DNA of 64,000 bases from Termitomyces sp. T153 (lineage: Eukaryota; Basidiomycota; Agaricomycetes; Agaricales; Lyophyllaceae): contig JACKQL020000018.1 in assembly GCA_018296165.2 (NCBI GenBank), positions 930,001-994,000 on the forward strand, read 5' to 3'. The notes under the pieces are model-generated. The model had not been told where the DNA came from and ran no database searches. It was given only the letters and a program-made list of their open reading frames with translations. The number at the start of each line of letters is the position of its first letter. The first letter of the stretch is position 1. A program made the translations under genes and the position numbers. This document shows positions 11,605 to 23,307 of the stretch, in pieces.

Positions 11605-12286
11605 GGAAGATACTAAGGGGCTGGCTGAAGTAGCCATACAACCCAACCAAGCCTGGAGAGAGAAGGCCTGTAGTCAATGTGCACCAAATAATATAGCACA
11701 TCCAGAACTAGGGGCAGCCAACCACAGAATCAGAACTGTGTAAGAAAGGCTTGTCAGCTAGCAGCTGAGCCAAGTGGTTTTATTCAAAAAAATAGATAAT
11801 GCAGCTTTAGACAAGAAAGAGAGCATATGAGCCATACAGTGTGGACCATCTGAACCAGGGACATGTCATGGGGTCTGACATGCACAACCAGGCAGCCAGT
11901 GAGAAGAGGGGCCAGAGAACATGGTGTTTCAGCCAGTGGTTCTCATCAGGCACAATAACCAGAAAAGAAGAGGGAAGAGTATTGTAGCAGACTTGGGATA
12001 GGGCATGATGGGCATCCAACTTCAGGATTGACACCTGCAGGGCCTTAGGTTATGTAGAGTCCATGCAAGAACATTGTAGACAACCAGAAGCAGTGATTGA
12101 CAAAGAAGAATACCTAGAATGGTCAGATTGACAGACTGGACTCATATTAGGTATTGGGTGGGAAAAACAATGATTTTGGCACAGCCAGGACTGTGTAAGG
12201 GCAACCTCAGGAGGCTGTAGCTCAATCACGCAACTGGCAGAAGGAGATCCAAAGTCTATTTAGCATTTAAAAGAAGTTCCAGAGTT
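11605..12286. other. Gene-free relic sequence next to copia gag
   Basis: No coding signal could be supported. The stretch 12,190-12,270 resembles 34,655-34,730 (both contain a block like AGCTCAATCAYGCA followed by a GGAGAATCC-type block), so part of it is a dispersed repeat. Confidence 0.35.
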
Positions 12287-12792
12287 TTAGCTACTCACCT
12301 TTATCAATGCCATAGAAGCTAGTTCATTGTCTAATTGGGCAATGTCAAAGTTTTTAGGGCACAAATCCTGGATTTTCTTCATTGCAGTCTCAATTCTGTT
12401 GATTAGGGTCTGCAAATTTTCTACCTCCCCTTCTCTAATAGAGAACAAGTTATCATAGGCATTTAAGTATGTGCCAGGGCATTGCTGCATGTGTATCTCC
12501 TCCACAGCTTCCCACATTTTGTCTGGGTGGTCTTTGTTGTTATTGAGATGGATTCTTTGATCATCCTCCACTATCAATAAATCAAACCAGATGCAGCATT
12601 AGCTTCCTTCTGCCATTCTCTGTACTCTCTTTTATTTTCTGATGTAAGTTTTTCAGATAGTTTAGGAGCTAAAAAAGGCATAGAGATAGGCATCTAGGCA
12701 TTTTGAAAATAAAGAAGGGCTTCCATTTTACCAATCCATGAATTGTAGTTGTTAAAATCAAGTTTGGCAAAAGTTGGAATAGAGGTTGGCAT
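12287..12792 (-). pseudogene. Ty1/copia Gag fragment
   Basis: On the minus strand the reading starts at 12,792 with a copia Gag N-terminus (MPTSIPTFAKLDFNNYNSWI), meets an in-frame stop, and continues in 12,287-12,577 with the helical Gag core (a DDQRIHLN, an MWEAVEEIH and an NAYDNLFSIREGE block). Gag packages element RNA into virus-like particles. The frame ends at KVSS, where GTGAGTAG follows, so either the gene is truncated here or a spliced 3' part is missing. No pol domains follow. This is a dead fragment. Confidence 0.7.
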
Positions 12793-13330
12793 GGTAAAAG
12801 AGTGAATGTGTATTATAGATTGTGGGATGATGTGTAGAGTGCAGAATGCAGCCTAGAATGCTTTAAGAAGCAATAGAGTGCTAAAGTTTAGTGTACCAAA
12901 AGGAATACAGTCACAATCCAATTAATAAACTGGCAGGGTTCCTATAAGGCCCTCATGAGTGGTGCAGTAGGAAGGTAAGGTACAGTAAATTCAACTAACT
13001 AACTGCAGACTGCAATTGTAACACCTCTCAATTAGATATTTCAGGCTTCACTGGCAAGATAAAGCAGCCTCGATCAAGAGTCACTACCTAATAGTTCAGA
13101 GTCTATGTAGCTCTAGAGGGAGCTGCAACCACTATAAGGACTATAGCACAAACAAAAAACAGTCAAAATCATAAAAACTTAGAACTTAAGCTTTAGAGGC
13201 TGGGGCACATAACCTGTTGAAACAGGAAAAGCACAGGAGACAAGAATTGTCACTAAAACTGAAGTCCAGAGTTAGAAACTGGGGACTTCAGGTAAATCTA
13301 CCTAAATTATATACTGAGAGTATATGAATG

Positions 13331-13490
13331 AAATGAAGGAACCTAATGTGAAACTGGAATAGAATGAAGGAACCTAATGTGAAACTGGAATGGAATGAAG
13401 GAACCTAATATGAAACTGGAATGGAATGAAGGAACTCAAGTGAAATTGAAATAGAATGAAGGATCCTAAGTAAGTCTTGGAGTAGAATGA
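13331..13490. repeat. 31-bp minisatellite, about five units
   Basis: The unit is about 31 bp, beginning AATGAAGGAACCTAATGTG, followed by AAACTGGAATAG. Three units are nearly identical and the last two are decayed. It lies in gene-free sequence between the copia gag fragment and the 14-16 kb coding relic. Confidence 0.8.
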
Positions 13491-14359
13491 TGATGATCAA
13501 AGTAAAACATAGTAAGCAATTTCTAACAATTTCAAAACCCTAACTAAATAACCAAATGAAGTGAGGTTGAGTCTAGGTCTTAGCAAAAAGATATAGCCCA
13601 GTGAGAACTGGTTCTGGGCTTGACTGGAAATATAAAAGTGTGTCCATTTCTGTCCATGCTATATCTGGGCCAAATGTACTACAGATTTTAAATGCAAAAT
13701 CAGATTTTTTTTTGAGGCTATTTGAGATGATGTTTTTCTTTTGACCTGACTGGTCTGAATTATTCTGGATTGTGCTGGTATTCTATTTCTTGTGATGCTA
13801 CAATATCTATCTCATACTCTCCATACATGTAATCTTCTAAAACTGTCTGATGTTGCTAATAATAATACACACACAGCCAATTACAGACCAAGTGTCAAAA
13901 TAAGTATAGTGTATAGATATACCATGAGGGATGTTATATGTACTGTAAAATCCAATTGACTGATTGAAAGCAGTGCAGACAATGTGTCATGTGGTTGAGT
14001 ATGATTTGGTTGCTTGGTAGGAATATCAATGTTTCTTCTAGTCCAGACAATAAGTACAATACAGAATTTTTGAAAAAGACTTACAGAGGATTTAGGACTT
14101 GACATGCCAGAGAGAAATTGAGTCAAGGTGGAGCCAAACCCAGCAAAAAAGAATTGTTGGTTGCAAAGCTAATGGGGGCAGCAATTGGGACCCCAAGCCA
14201 TTTATTGTTGTTTGCTGGGGCTTGGATCTATTTTTTGTTGTTGGCACAGAGGTGGTGAGATGAGGGGCTGATGCAGGTGGCTGATGGGGCTCAAGGGAGG
14301 CATTTGATGACTCAGGAGCTTGAGAACATGTCAGGAAAATGCAAATGAATAGACATGGA

Positions 14360-14900
14360 AACTCACAATTGCCTTTGTGATTGCCAATGTTAAATACTTG
14401 CATTGCACTCTTTCAGGCAGAGAAGACAGCTGTCTGCACTTTCCAGGCTTGTCATAGTCATGGTCTTTAGAACAGTGCCTAGATGATGCATTGTCAACTA
14501 CAACAGTGAGAAGAATGACAAGTTTGAAACAAAAGTAGTTACAACATTCCTAACAATCCATCTTCCTTCTGACTTGCCATCCAATGTGGATATTGGATCT
14601 GTCAGCCAGTCAAAACTCTTCAAAATCTTTGAGCATGTTGGCTATGAAGAACTCCTCTGCATTTGCTATCTTCATCCTGGTATGTGGATGCATGCAGTTC
14701 CATTTGAGTTTGCACCATAGCATTTATGTTGCATTGGTGATCTGTTTCAATTGAGTCTTCAAAATCTCAACTCTATTGGCATCAGTCAGAAAAGCCAGCT
14801 TTTCAATAGACTTCCACTTGTACTTATTCTTTTTTAACCACTTCAACCACTAAGACTGCTCACAAAACTGTACCTTTGGATAATCAGCTTGATTCTGCAG
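14360..14900 (-). pseudogene. Decayed coding relic, family unknown
   Basis: The minus strand shows a long readable stretch (blocks such as YKWKSIEKLAFLTDANRVEI, EEFFIANMLKDFEEF and RHCSKDHDYDKPGKC) broken by several stop codons, some of which would be Trp or Gln before a C-to-T or G-to-A change. I do not recognise the family. It has the same strand and decay style as the relic at 16,269-16,353 and 23,308-23,360, so it may be another part of the same old gene or element. Confidence 0.35.
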
Positions 14901-16268
14901 TCTCAGGAATATTTGAGGAAACTTGGAGTGTAGTGAAATTGATTTGAGCAATGTGCAGTTTGCTGAGAGCTTGCCACATCTGCCAACTTTGTTGTCAGGT
15001 TGTTACAAAACAGGAGATCTGTTCTATAAAATGCTCAGCAGACTAAAAAATATATCAAAGATTATATATATGCATACTGAAGCTGAGTGATTTCTTCTTT
15101 TAATTTCTCATTCTCCTCTTGGGACTTCTTCTAAGTGTTCAAAGCATTGATATATGCCATGTTATGTGCATTGAGAAGGTCAGATGATGCTGCCTTGGAT
15201 ACAGCATCATACACCTATATACAGAGTATTAAGTCAGTAGCTGTAAGAGTGATAAAGAACATACTTTGGATTAGTTAAGACAGTGTTCTGATATGTTTGA
15301 TGATTATTTGCAAAGCAAGTAAATCAGCAATTGTTGCCTGATTGACTTGTGATTCAATACAAAAGATCACTCACCTAAATTTTAGTTGCTGAGGAAAATC
15401 ATTGATAAGCTGAAAGTACTGAGATAAAGCAGAACAATTGGAATCAGTTAGAGCATTCATAAAGACAGTAATGATACAAGGACAAGATAGAAATGATGAC
15501 AAAGTTGATTGCCAATCTTCAAAATCAGCACTTAGTCAGCATGCATGTGAACTATGTGACAACAGTCACAAGTCACATCAATGCATTTTTAACATAGCAA
15601 AAGTCCTATTCATGGCTCTATTACTTGACAAAATCAAAGCTCTTGATCACAACACTATTCTCACTAGTGGCAACAGCTATTACCAACAACTTCTTGCAGA
15701 AATAGTTCAACTTTGGTCACTTGTGTTTTCTAATTTCTTCATGCATTGCTAAAGTATTGAATCCTACCAGACTTTTATTAGATGCTCAAAATGCTCCAGC
15801 AAAACAACTCTACTCTCATATTCAATGGATATCAACTTCCACCAATTTGCATCAAATTTTTTTTCTGATGGGAGATGACTAGTATATCATGTCAACCTGC
15901 CACCCAACATGATAAATAAATGTGCCATTATTCATTTAATTGAATGGACAGACTGATTTTGTATCTTATGATAATGCTTGCAAAGAATCCTCTGTAGAGT
16001 CTCTGATCTAAGTTATCCTTGCTACTAGTTTTTCATGTGATTCTGTAACCATTACACTCACTGTGAACCTGCATTAAATGTGTATATTGTAACTTTTTAA
16101 ATGTCACAAAGGACTATTGGCTGACTTGGAATTCCTGCAATGAATCTTCTGGTGCTGTATTCAGAATCTGGAAGTCAGTAATGGATAGTATTAAAAGCAA
16201 CATTGACATATCTTGACTATATACAAAAAAAAAACCTTGATAGTGTGATGTATATCAACCTACTAATT
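14901..16268. other. Gene-free relic sequence
   Basis: Only short interrupted frames are seen on either strand, with no domain. It is presumably decayed coding or intron-like sequence of the minus-strand relic. Confidence 0.35.
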
Positions 16269-16358
16269 TTACTCCTCTAATTGTACCTTTTCCAGGCTAA
16301 GTTTTTCAACAACAAACCAGAAATCTTGCCATGGCTCATTAGGCAATGCTGGTAGTGT

Positions 16359-17541
16359 TGTCAGGTTCCGCTGACCTCGGGGGCTCAGCTGCACTGGGCA
16401 AGTCCTTACTAGGTGGGCGTGATCCCCTTGCACTGGCAACCGTACACTTGAAAGCGTTCCGGGCACTGATGGCTTGTGCAGATAGTCAGTGGGATGTGAT
16501 CCAGACAGATCCGGGGAGGTCCGGAGAAGTTGGATTGCAAGGAAATGGGACGGGCTTGGCGGGGTTCAGGCAGAAGACTGTATGGGAGATTCGTGGAAGC
16601 GAAGGAGTAGGCAGCTGTGTGATCAATGGGAGCAGAGCCGGGGTTTGATGGGAGACCAATTGGAGTTGATGGAGTCTGGGACTGAGCAAAGAGCAAGGTT
16701 CGGACCTGGTGAAAGAGTGTCGGGGTTCATAATCATAATCGCGGAGTTTGTGAGGTCGTTAAAGTTGGTGAAGACTTGGGCACAACAGTCGGACGGAGTC
16801 ACCAAGACAGCGTCAGACGAAATGGAATGGAGTCGATATGGAACAAGAGTAGATTTGAGTGGAGATATGAAACAATAACGAGAATGATAACGAAATGGAG
16901 ACACAACAAGACCGGGAGACTGAGATAAGACTGGGAGACTGAGATAAGACCGGGAGACTGAGAGTAAGGAAAACAAGACACGAAACATGAAACATGAGAA
17001 GGAAACAATCAGACCATAGGTAACATTAAGCAATATCAAGACTAGAGTACGAAGAGCTACTCGACAGCTTATATACTGACTACCGGAGAACTTCGGGGTA
17101 CGTCGGCTGCGGTGGCGGGGCTTGGCAGAGCTCGACGGAGTGGGTGGGTGTCAGTTGTGATTGAGGATTGGGCCGCGCTGATACAATGATGGGATCATTT
17201 GGGAACACGGGTCGTCCCGAGGTTGTTGTGATACTCCGGAATGGGTCAGAGGAACCAGGGTGTTGAGTTGATGATGGGTGGCGAAGATTGGGAACAGCGG
17301 GGGTGGTTCTCGGGGTTTGGGAGATCCAGGGTAAGTGTCAGTGGCTGCAGGGAAGGCATCGAAGTTGGCCAGGGGGTCGTCGGAGTTAGCTGGGGAGGTG
17401 TCGGAGTTAGCTGGGGTTGTGTCGGGGCTAACCAAAATAGGCGCAGAGCATGGGCGGCAGTTCAGCGGAGTGTCGGGGGTTTTTTGGGGAATCAGGGGGT
17501 TGCTGGACAATGTGCGGGGGTCCAGGGGACGGGTCGTGACA
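16359..17541 (-). repeat. 3' LTR (left) of the young element
   Basis: 1,183 bp, plus-strand ends TGTCAGG..GTGACA. It contains a minus-strand TATATAAG box (about 17,069-17,075), with AGTCTTGATATT (17,043-17,032) about 28 nt downstream at the expected transcript start. Confidence 0.9.
17032..17076 (-). promoter_or_regulatory. LTR promoter and self-primer start
   Basis: On the minus strand, TATATAAG is followed after about 28 nt by AGTCTTGATATT. The same 12 bases lie on the plus strand at 22,115-22,126, so an RNA starting here would pair with its own primer-binding site. This is the arrangement known from Tf1/sushi elements. Confidence 0.65.
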
Positions 17542-17556
17542 TCACCCCCCCTTCAG
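17542..17556 (-). other. Polypurine tract of the young element
   Basis: The minus strand reads GAAGGGGGGGTGA directly before the LTR start TGTCACGACC. This is the usual plus-strand primer site and fixes the element's orientation. Confidence 0.75.
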
Positions 17557-17755
17557 TGTTGAGACCCTTCAAGACACAGGGAGCAGGATGGGGATTGGCG
17601 GGGTGTGGGAGTCGAAGCCAAGCAATATTGATCAATCCGCAGCGAGTGATAGCGGCGTGGGAGACAAAGTCAAAGCGCGGCCACCGCTTCATCAGGGTTC
17701 TCCTCAATCAATTAAAAGCTTTGGACGTACCCCGGAATTTCCCAAATTTTGTCAT

Positions 17756-18938
17756 GTCTTCCTCCAGCAATCCAGTAGTCTCTCCCGCCGATTTGGACAA
17801 GGTGGTGGTGTACAACAGTGGGGGGGAGGAGTTTGAGCGTCAGCGCCGCACTAGTGTCAGGGACCGGAGTCGTAAGTGGTGTCGACTTGTCTTTTCAGGA
17901 TGATTGATGGGGCTTTTGTAGAGTCGTCCGTGGTGGTGGTGGTGGATTTTCCGGAGGTCCCGAAGCGGACCAAATTTCGTCCTGCGCTGCCAAAGGAGGG
18001 GAGCATGGGGCAGTCTGTGGAGAAGGTGGGGTTTTTGTGGGGTGGTCGGGGAAAGGGAGCGTCCTTGGCGGTGATTCGTGGGAAGCGTCGAGCCTCTCCG
18101 CCCTCAGGGGCAGGACCCAGCAAGAAGCTGTGTGGGTGCGAGCCATTGGCGGGGCCTCCGGAGTCTTTCCTTTTTTCTCCTACCCCGGGCGTTCCCTCGG
18201 AACGGTTGTCGAGTCCCCCCGCGCCTATTCCTTTGATCACGGAGGTCTTCCTTTGCAAGCAGGTGGAGGCTTTGACGACATCATTGGCAGTATAGGAGGG
18301 TGAGCTCCGACGGGCGAGGGAGGATGGTGATGTGGTGCGGATGGAGAAAGAGGCAATGGAGTGGGAAAGGAACACTTCAGTGCGTGTGGCGACGGAGTGA
18401 GCATTAGAGGTGCGGGGCTTGCGGGAGCATCTGACACAGATGGAGGGGCAGCCTGCGGGGGAGGTGGAGGGGTGGGGACAAGTTCCAGAGGGGAATGTGT
18501 TATGGGCAGAGCTGGAGGCGGCGAGGCGGAGGGAGGATTGGTTGGCCAACAAGGCCGCTTTGGGGCGCATGGGAATCCTCCATGAGTTGCCTCCCGTTCC
18601 TCCGTTCGTTACTAATGGTTCATTTTCTGGGTTTAGGCTGGGTGCGGGAGCATCGGGTCCTCTTGGATGGTGCCTCCGCAGCGTTCGCATTGATTCAGGA
18701 TGGGTTGACGCAGGGGTCCGCAGTTCAGCCTCCGGAGTTGCAGCAGGGGATGGCGCGATTGGAGAGGTTGTTGGTGGGGCATTGGCGATGCAATGCGGTG
18801 GCCCCGGGGTCATGGTGGGAGGTGGCAGCTGATGCGGGGGAGGCATTGCCGGGGTTGGCGGAGATCTTAGTGGTGGTGCAGGCCCAGATAGAAGTTGACC
18901 TGGGGGTAGGGTTGCTGGGGGGTCCGGGGAGGGAGTGA
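17756..18938 (+). pseudogene. Broken coiled-coil-type ORF antisense to its host LTR element
   Basis: The plus strand opens with MSSSSNPVVSPADLDKVVVY followed by an acidic/Arg-rich stretch (SGGEEFERQRR, RDRSRK). It then continues through frame changes and stops to a charged helical region (WAELEAARRREDWLANKAA near 18,510 and LLDGASAAFALIQDG near 18,660-18,710). The composition suggests a coiled-coil protein. I recognise only a general resemblance to proteins carried by retroelements of mushroom-forming fungi. The ORF runs opposite to the inferred transcript of the LTR element. The long proline-rich frame on the other strand (17,857-19,089) looks like a shadow of GC-rich sequence. Confidence 0.4.
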
Positions 18939-21900
18939 GATGGGTGTGGGCCTCGTTTCTTGTTGCTCTCGGACTTGCTGCCTCCCTTGCCTTGTTGTAT
19001 ATATAATTTTTTGTACGCAAACATGTCCTTTTCTTGGTCCCTGGGCATGTGAAGTGGGGTTTTAGTTTGTATGAGGGCGAAGTAAGCAAAACACGCAGGG
19101 GTGTGAGAGGGAGTTAAATCCCTAGTGGATCCAGAGGCAGGGGTTATGCCCGCTAGTGCCATCCATGCTGGCTAGTCCCGGGGCTTGTTGGGACAGGGCG
19201 GGGCATCGCAGGGAGGGCTCCTGAGGTTCGGTGGGGGTGGTGGGAGTTCTCCAGTGGAGTTCCGTGGCATTTCGGAGTGGTGTTATTGAGTTCGATTCTC
19301 GGAATTTCTGACCAGGGGTGTAGGGGTTTTCTTTAGTCTGTGGCAGGGACATGCGCCGTATTGGTATCGGAGGGCGGACCTTTGAATCTTTCATGGGTGT
19401 CCAGCGGGTTCGGGGCTTTGGTCTCCTTGGCAGTGCGGTTGGCGGGGGGACGGAGGTCTTCCCATGATCTGGCCCTTATGCTGGTGCTGGTGGCAAAGGC
19501 GGCGGGGCCTTCTTCATTGGTGGGGGTTGGTGGGGCAAGGTTTGTCCTCGTGGCATAGTTGGTCTGGGTCAGGGTCGTGTTCCGGAGTATTGCGTCTGTG
19601 GGCAGGCATGTTCGAGTGGTGCTTTGGTGTGCTCCGGAGTGTCGATGACCGAGGGGGCAGGATGCGGGGTGATCAGTCCCAACCAGTTCCTTTGGGTCCA
19701 GAGCTGAAATTTGAGGTTCTGGGTCATCTACGTGACATTGCTTTCCTGACCAAAGGTAAATCCCGAGACGGACAGAGGAGTCTTACATATTTCTGACACT
19801 CCCTCGAGTTTGGAGGTCTGTTGGAGTTGTGTTGGTGGATGTTTCTTTTGGGACAGGGGCAGCATGGGGATTGGTTGGGGAGTGGCTCGCCTCAGCAGAG
19901 ATGCTTTGGGGCTCATTCCGAGGGTTGTTCCTTCCTAGGGGTCAGTGGTTTCTTCATTGGGGAAGAATTGGGTGGTCCCGGAGTCGACACAAGGGTCACT
20001 CGGTGGGGGTTTGTTGGTTGTGTTGGCTTTGGGGGAGGTGCGGGCAGAGGAAGGGGTCTGAGGTGCATTTTGTCGGTCTGCAGTTCCAAGTGCAAGTACC
20101 AGGGGTCTGGAGCTGATGCGGGGGTTGGAGTTGGGTCTTAACTTACGAGTGGGGTTGTGTCGCGAATCGGAGGGGGAGCTCCAGTGTGGGGTTTTTTGCA
20201 GAGCAGCAGAGTTGTCATGCAGGAGTGGCGGTGGCTCCTGGAGCTGAGCTTGGATGGGGGAAGATGGTTGTTCACAATTGTTGGGGGGCAGCAGGGAGGT
20301 TGGTTGTGGGGAGGCACTGGAGTGGGACTCCCCAGGAGTCGCGGCAGGGTTGAGGCAACTCTTCATTTGTGTTCCGGAGTGGCCCGGAGATTGTTGCAAA
20401 TGTGGGGGTGGCAGTGGGGAGAGGCACCGCTCGCTTCTTGGGGAAGGCATCAGCAACCTTTAGGGTACTCCGAGAGATTACTTCACATGTGGCCTGCTTC
20501 TGGGTACTCCAGAGAGGATACTTCATATGTGGCTTGCTTCTGAGTGCTCCGAGGATGTGGTCCCTGTTTGACAGACAGATTCCGGCGTAGGGGTGGGATT
20601 CAGAGCGGGTGGTGATTTATGTTGTGGAGTTGGGGCTACCAGGGCATTGTTGTTGGGTTGGCACCGTAAGTCCCCTTGATGAAATGTCATAGTTGGAGTG
20701 GAGGCCCTGGAGTCGTGTTGCCAGGGTCTGGGGCTGTGTCAAGGGGTTTGGAGGGGGTCAGAGGGGTGGGTCGGGCAGTTTTGGGCTGGTGCGGAGTTGT
20801 TTGGGTTGTTGAGCTAGGTGGGGGAGGTCCTTTAAGGATATCAGAGCGTGTGCCCTTTGGGTTGTCAGGTCACTTGAGCGGCTGGTCGACATGTTTGGGA
20901 TGGTGGTGGGGCTTCTCCCTCCCTTATATAAACATGTCAGCGAGTTCAGAGTGCTTAGAGGAACTACTTCATATAGGGTCCTTTTTCCTATAGTTAGTTT
21001 GGGGTGGCTCCTATGCTGGGGGTTCCTTTGTGGGAGGTAGCAGGGTCTGGGGGTGGGGTTTAGGTTTGGGGGTGGCATGTGGGGAGGTTCAGCGTTTAGG
21101 GTCCTCATTGTCGGGGGTTCCGGATTGTGTGGGAGAAGGTGTTGAAATAGCGGTGTGGTCCAGAGTTGTCCCTTGTCGAGAGTGGGGTGCCATGGTTCTC
21201 CTCATTAACCTTGGGGCTGTGCTTCAGGTGGCGGGGTGGAGGGTGCATAGCCATTCTTTTCCTGACTGTCTAGAAGCTCGGGGATGTCTTGGTCTTGTTC
21301 TGGGGTTTGTCAGGGTCGGTTGGAGGTGTCGGGGCCCCTTTATTTGTTGGGCAGAGGTGATGGCCAAGTTGACCGAGGTCCGGAAGCGGGTTCTGGGGTT
21401 GGAGCATAGCCTAGGTCTGGAGTTCTTGCTCTGTTGTTGGGGGTGTTGGGTTGAGCTTGATTTTGGTGGTTTTGGGGCTAGTTGTCGGAGGGCATAGTTC
21501 CTCAGGGGTGATTGGGGTGAGGGTTGGGTGGTTGATAGTAGGGTTCGGTGATGTTGTTGGTGATTAGTCGCATTTGTCAGTCTGTGGGGTTGCTAGAGGG
21601 CCGGTGGATCCACAGGCGGGCTTTAGGGAAGCATGTTCTTAGTGGTCTCATTGTGGCTGGTGATTCTTCACACAATAGGTGACAGTTTTGCGGCAGGTTG
21701 GCGTTATTGTGGGTTGGAGGATTGGTGCAGTGCCAGAGACTTTGTCGCTCATTTGGTCGGATGGTCACCAGGCTTTGAAATGCTGTTCTTTGGGTGACGT
21801 TGGGGTCAACTTTGTGCAAGGGAACGGAGTTGGCGGAGAGGGTAAGGGTGGGGTGGGGGGTGATTTGATGGTTTGCGCAAGGGGTTGGAGGTTGGGTGTG

Positions 21901-22114
21901 AGTTGGGGAGGGTGTCCATGGGGGGAGCCGTTGTATGGATGTAACCAGAGTGGAGGGGACGTTTGGTGTTGGATCCGCGACTCAATGTGCCTTGGCAAAT
22001 TGGGCAGGGCTGTATGAATCATAAGGGTTTCCAGGCACGGGTAGACTATAGACATCGGAGTTATTTGATTGTGTGTGCAGAGATAATACGGGCATCACAG
22101 ATGGGGTAAGGTAG
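18939..22114. other. CpG-rich interior of the young element without a recognised gene
   Basis: The sequence is G-rich on the plus strand, full of GGGG and TCCGG-like motifs. Frames on both strands are open but low in complexity (Gly/Val/Trp-rich on plus, Pro/Thr/Ser-rich on minus) and show no domain. I find no retroviral enzyme motifs. Confidence 0.5.
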
Positions 22115-22127
22115 AGTCTTGATATTA
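22115..22127 (-). other. Self-priming primer-binding site
   Basis: On the minus strand AATATCAAGACT follows the 5' LTR after one base. It is perfectly complementary to AGTCTTGATATT at the predicted RNA start within the LTR (17,043-17,032). No tRNA-type site is needed. Confidence 0.65.
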
Positions 22128-23307
22128 TGTCAGGTTCCGCTGACCTCGGGGGCTCAGCTGCACTGGGCAAGTCCTTACTAGGTGGGCGTGATCCCCTTGC
22201 ACTGGCAACCGTACACTTGAAAGTGTTCCAGGCACTGATGGCTTGTGCAGATAGTCAGTGGGATGTGATCCAGACAGATCCGGGGAGGTCCGGAGAAGTT
22301 GGATTGCAAGGAAACAGGACGGGCTTGGCGGGGTTCAGGCAGAAGACTGTATGGGAGATTCGTGGAAGCGAAGGAGTAGGCAGCTGTGTGATCAATGGGA
22401 GCAGAGCCGGGGTTTGATGGGAGACCAATTGGAGTTGATGGAGTCCGGGACTGAGCAAAGAGCAAGGTTCGGACCTGGTGAAAGAGTGTTGGGGTTCGTA
22501 ATCATAATCGCGGAGTTTGTGAGGTCATTAAAGTTGGTGAAGACTTGGGCACAACAGTCGGACAGAGTCACCAAGACAGCATCAGACGAAATGGAATGGA
22601 GTCGATATGGAACAAGAGTAGATTTGAGTGGAGATATGAAACAATAACGAGAATGATAACGAAATGGAGACACAACAAGACCGGGAGACTGAGATAAGAC
22701 TGGGAGACTGAGATAAGACCGGGAGACTGAGAGTAAGGAAAACAAGACACGAAACATGAAACATGAGAAGGAAACAATCAGACCATAGGTAACATTAAGC
22801 AATATCAAGACTAGAGTACGAAGAGCTACTCAACGGCTTATATACTGACTACCAGAGAACTTTGGGGTACGTCGGCTGTGGCGGGGCTTGGCAGAGCTCG
22901 ACGGAGTGGGTGGGTGTCAGTTGTGATTGAGGATCGGGCCGCGCTGATACAATGATGGGATCATTTGGGAACATGGGTCGTCCCGAGGTTGTTGTGATAC
23001 TCCGGAATGGGTCAGAGGAACCAGGGTGTTGAGTTGATGATGGGTGGCGAAGATTGGGAACAGCGGGGGTGGTTCTCGGGGTTTGGGAGATCCAGGGTAA
23101 GTATCAGTGGCTGCAGGGAAGGCATTGAAGTTGGCCAGGGGGCCGTCGGAGTTAGCTGGGGAGGTGTCGGAGTTAGCTGGGGTTGTGTCGGGGCTAACCA
23201 AAATAGGCGCGGGGCATGGGCGGCAGTTCAGCAGAGCGTCAGGGGTTTTTTGGGGAATCAGGGGGTTGCTGGACAATGTGCGGGGGTCCAGGGGATGGGT
23301 CGTGACA
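22128..23307 (-). repeat. 5' LTR (right) of the young element
   Basis: 1,180 bp, nearly identical to 16,359-17,541. One 3-bp deletion (in the GGTGGCGGGG region) accounts for the length difference. Confidence 0.9.

Larger units (their letters stand above)
16359..23307 (-). mobile_element. Young non-autonomous LTR retroelement, TSD AGTGT
   Basis: A 6,949-bp element has 1,183- and 1,180-bp LTRs, TG..CA ends and a perfect AGTGT duplication (16,354-16,358 and 23,308-23,312). The minus strand is the transcribed one: the polypurine tract GAAGGGGGGGTGA lies against the left LTR and a self-primer site lies against the right LTR. The 4.6-kb interior is GC- and CpG-rich, unlike its surroundings, and shows no reverse transcriptase, integrase or protease. 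The LTRs differ at roughly 25-30 positions, nearly all transitions and mostly at CG. It is therefore the most recent large insertion here and depended on enzymes supplied in trans. Confidence 0.9.

Noticed and set aside
16486..17039. Overlapping frames on both strands in the LTRs at 16,359-17,541 and 22,128-23,307
   Set aside because: They lie inside LTRs, occur on both strands and have no domain. They are repeated only because the LTR is repeated.
17857..19089. 410-residue open frame on the minus strand
   Set aside because: Proline/threonine/serine-rich low complexity, opposite a G-rich strand with a better protein-like reading. Taken as a shadow of base composition.
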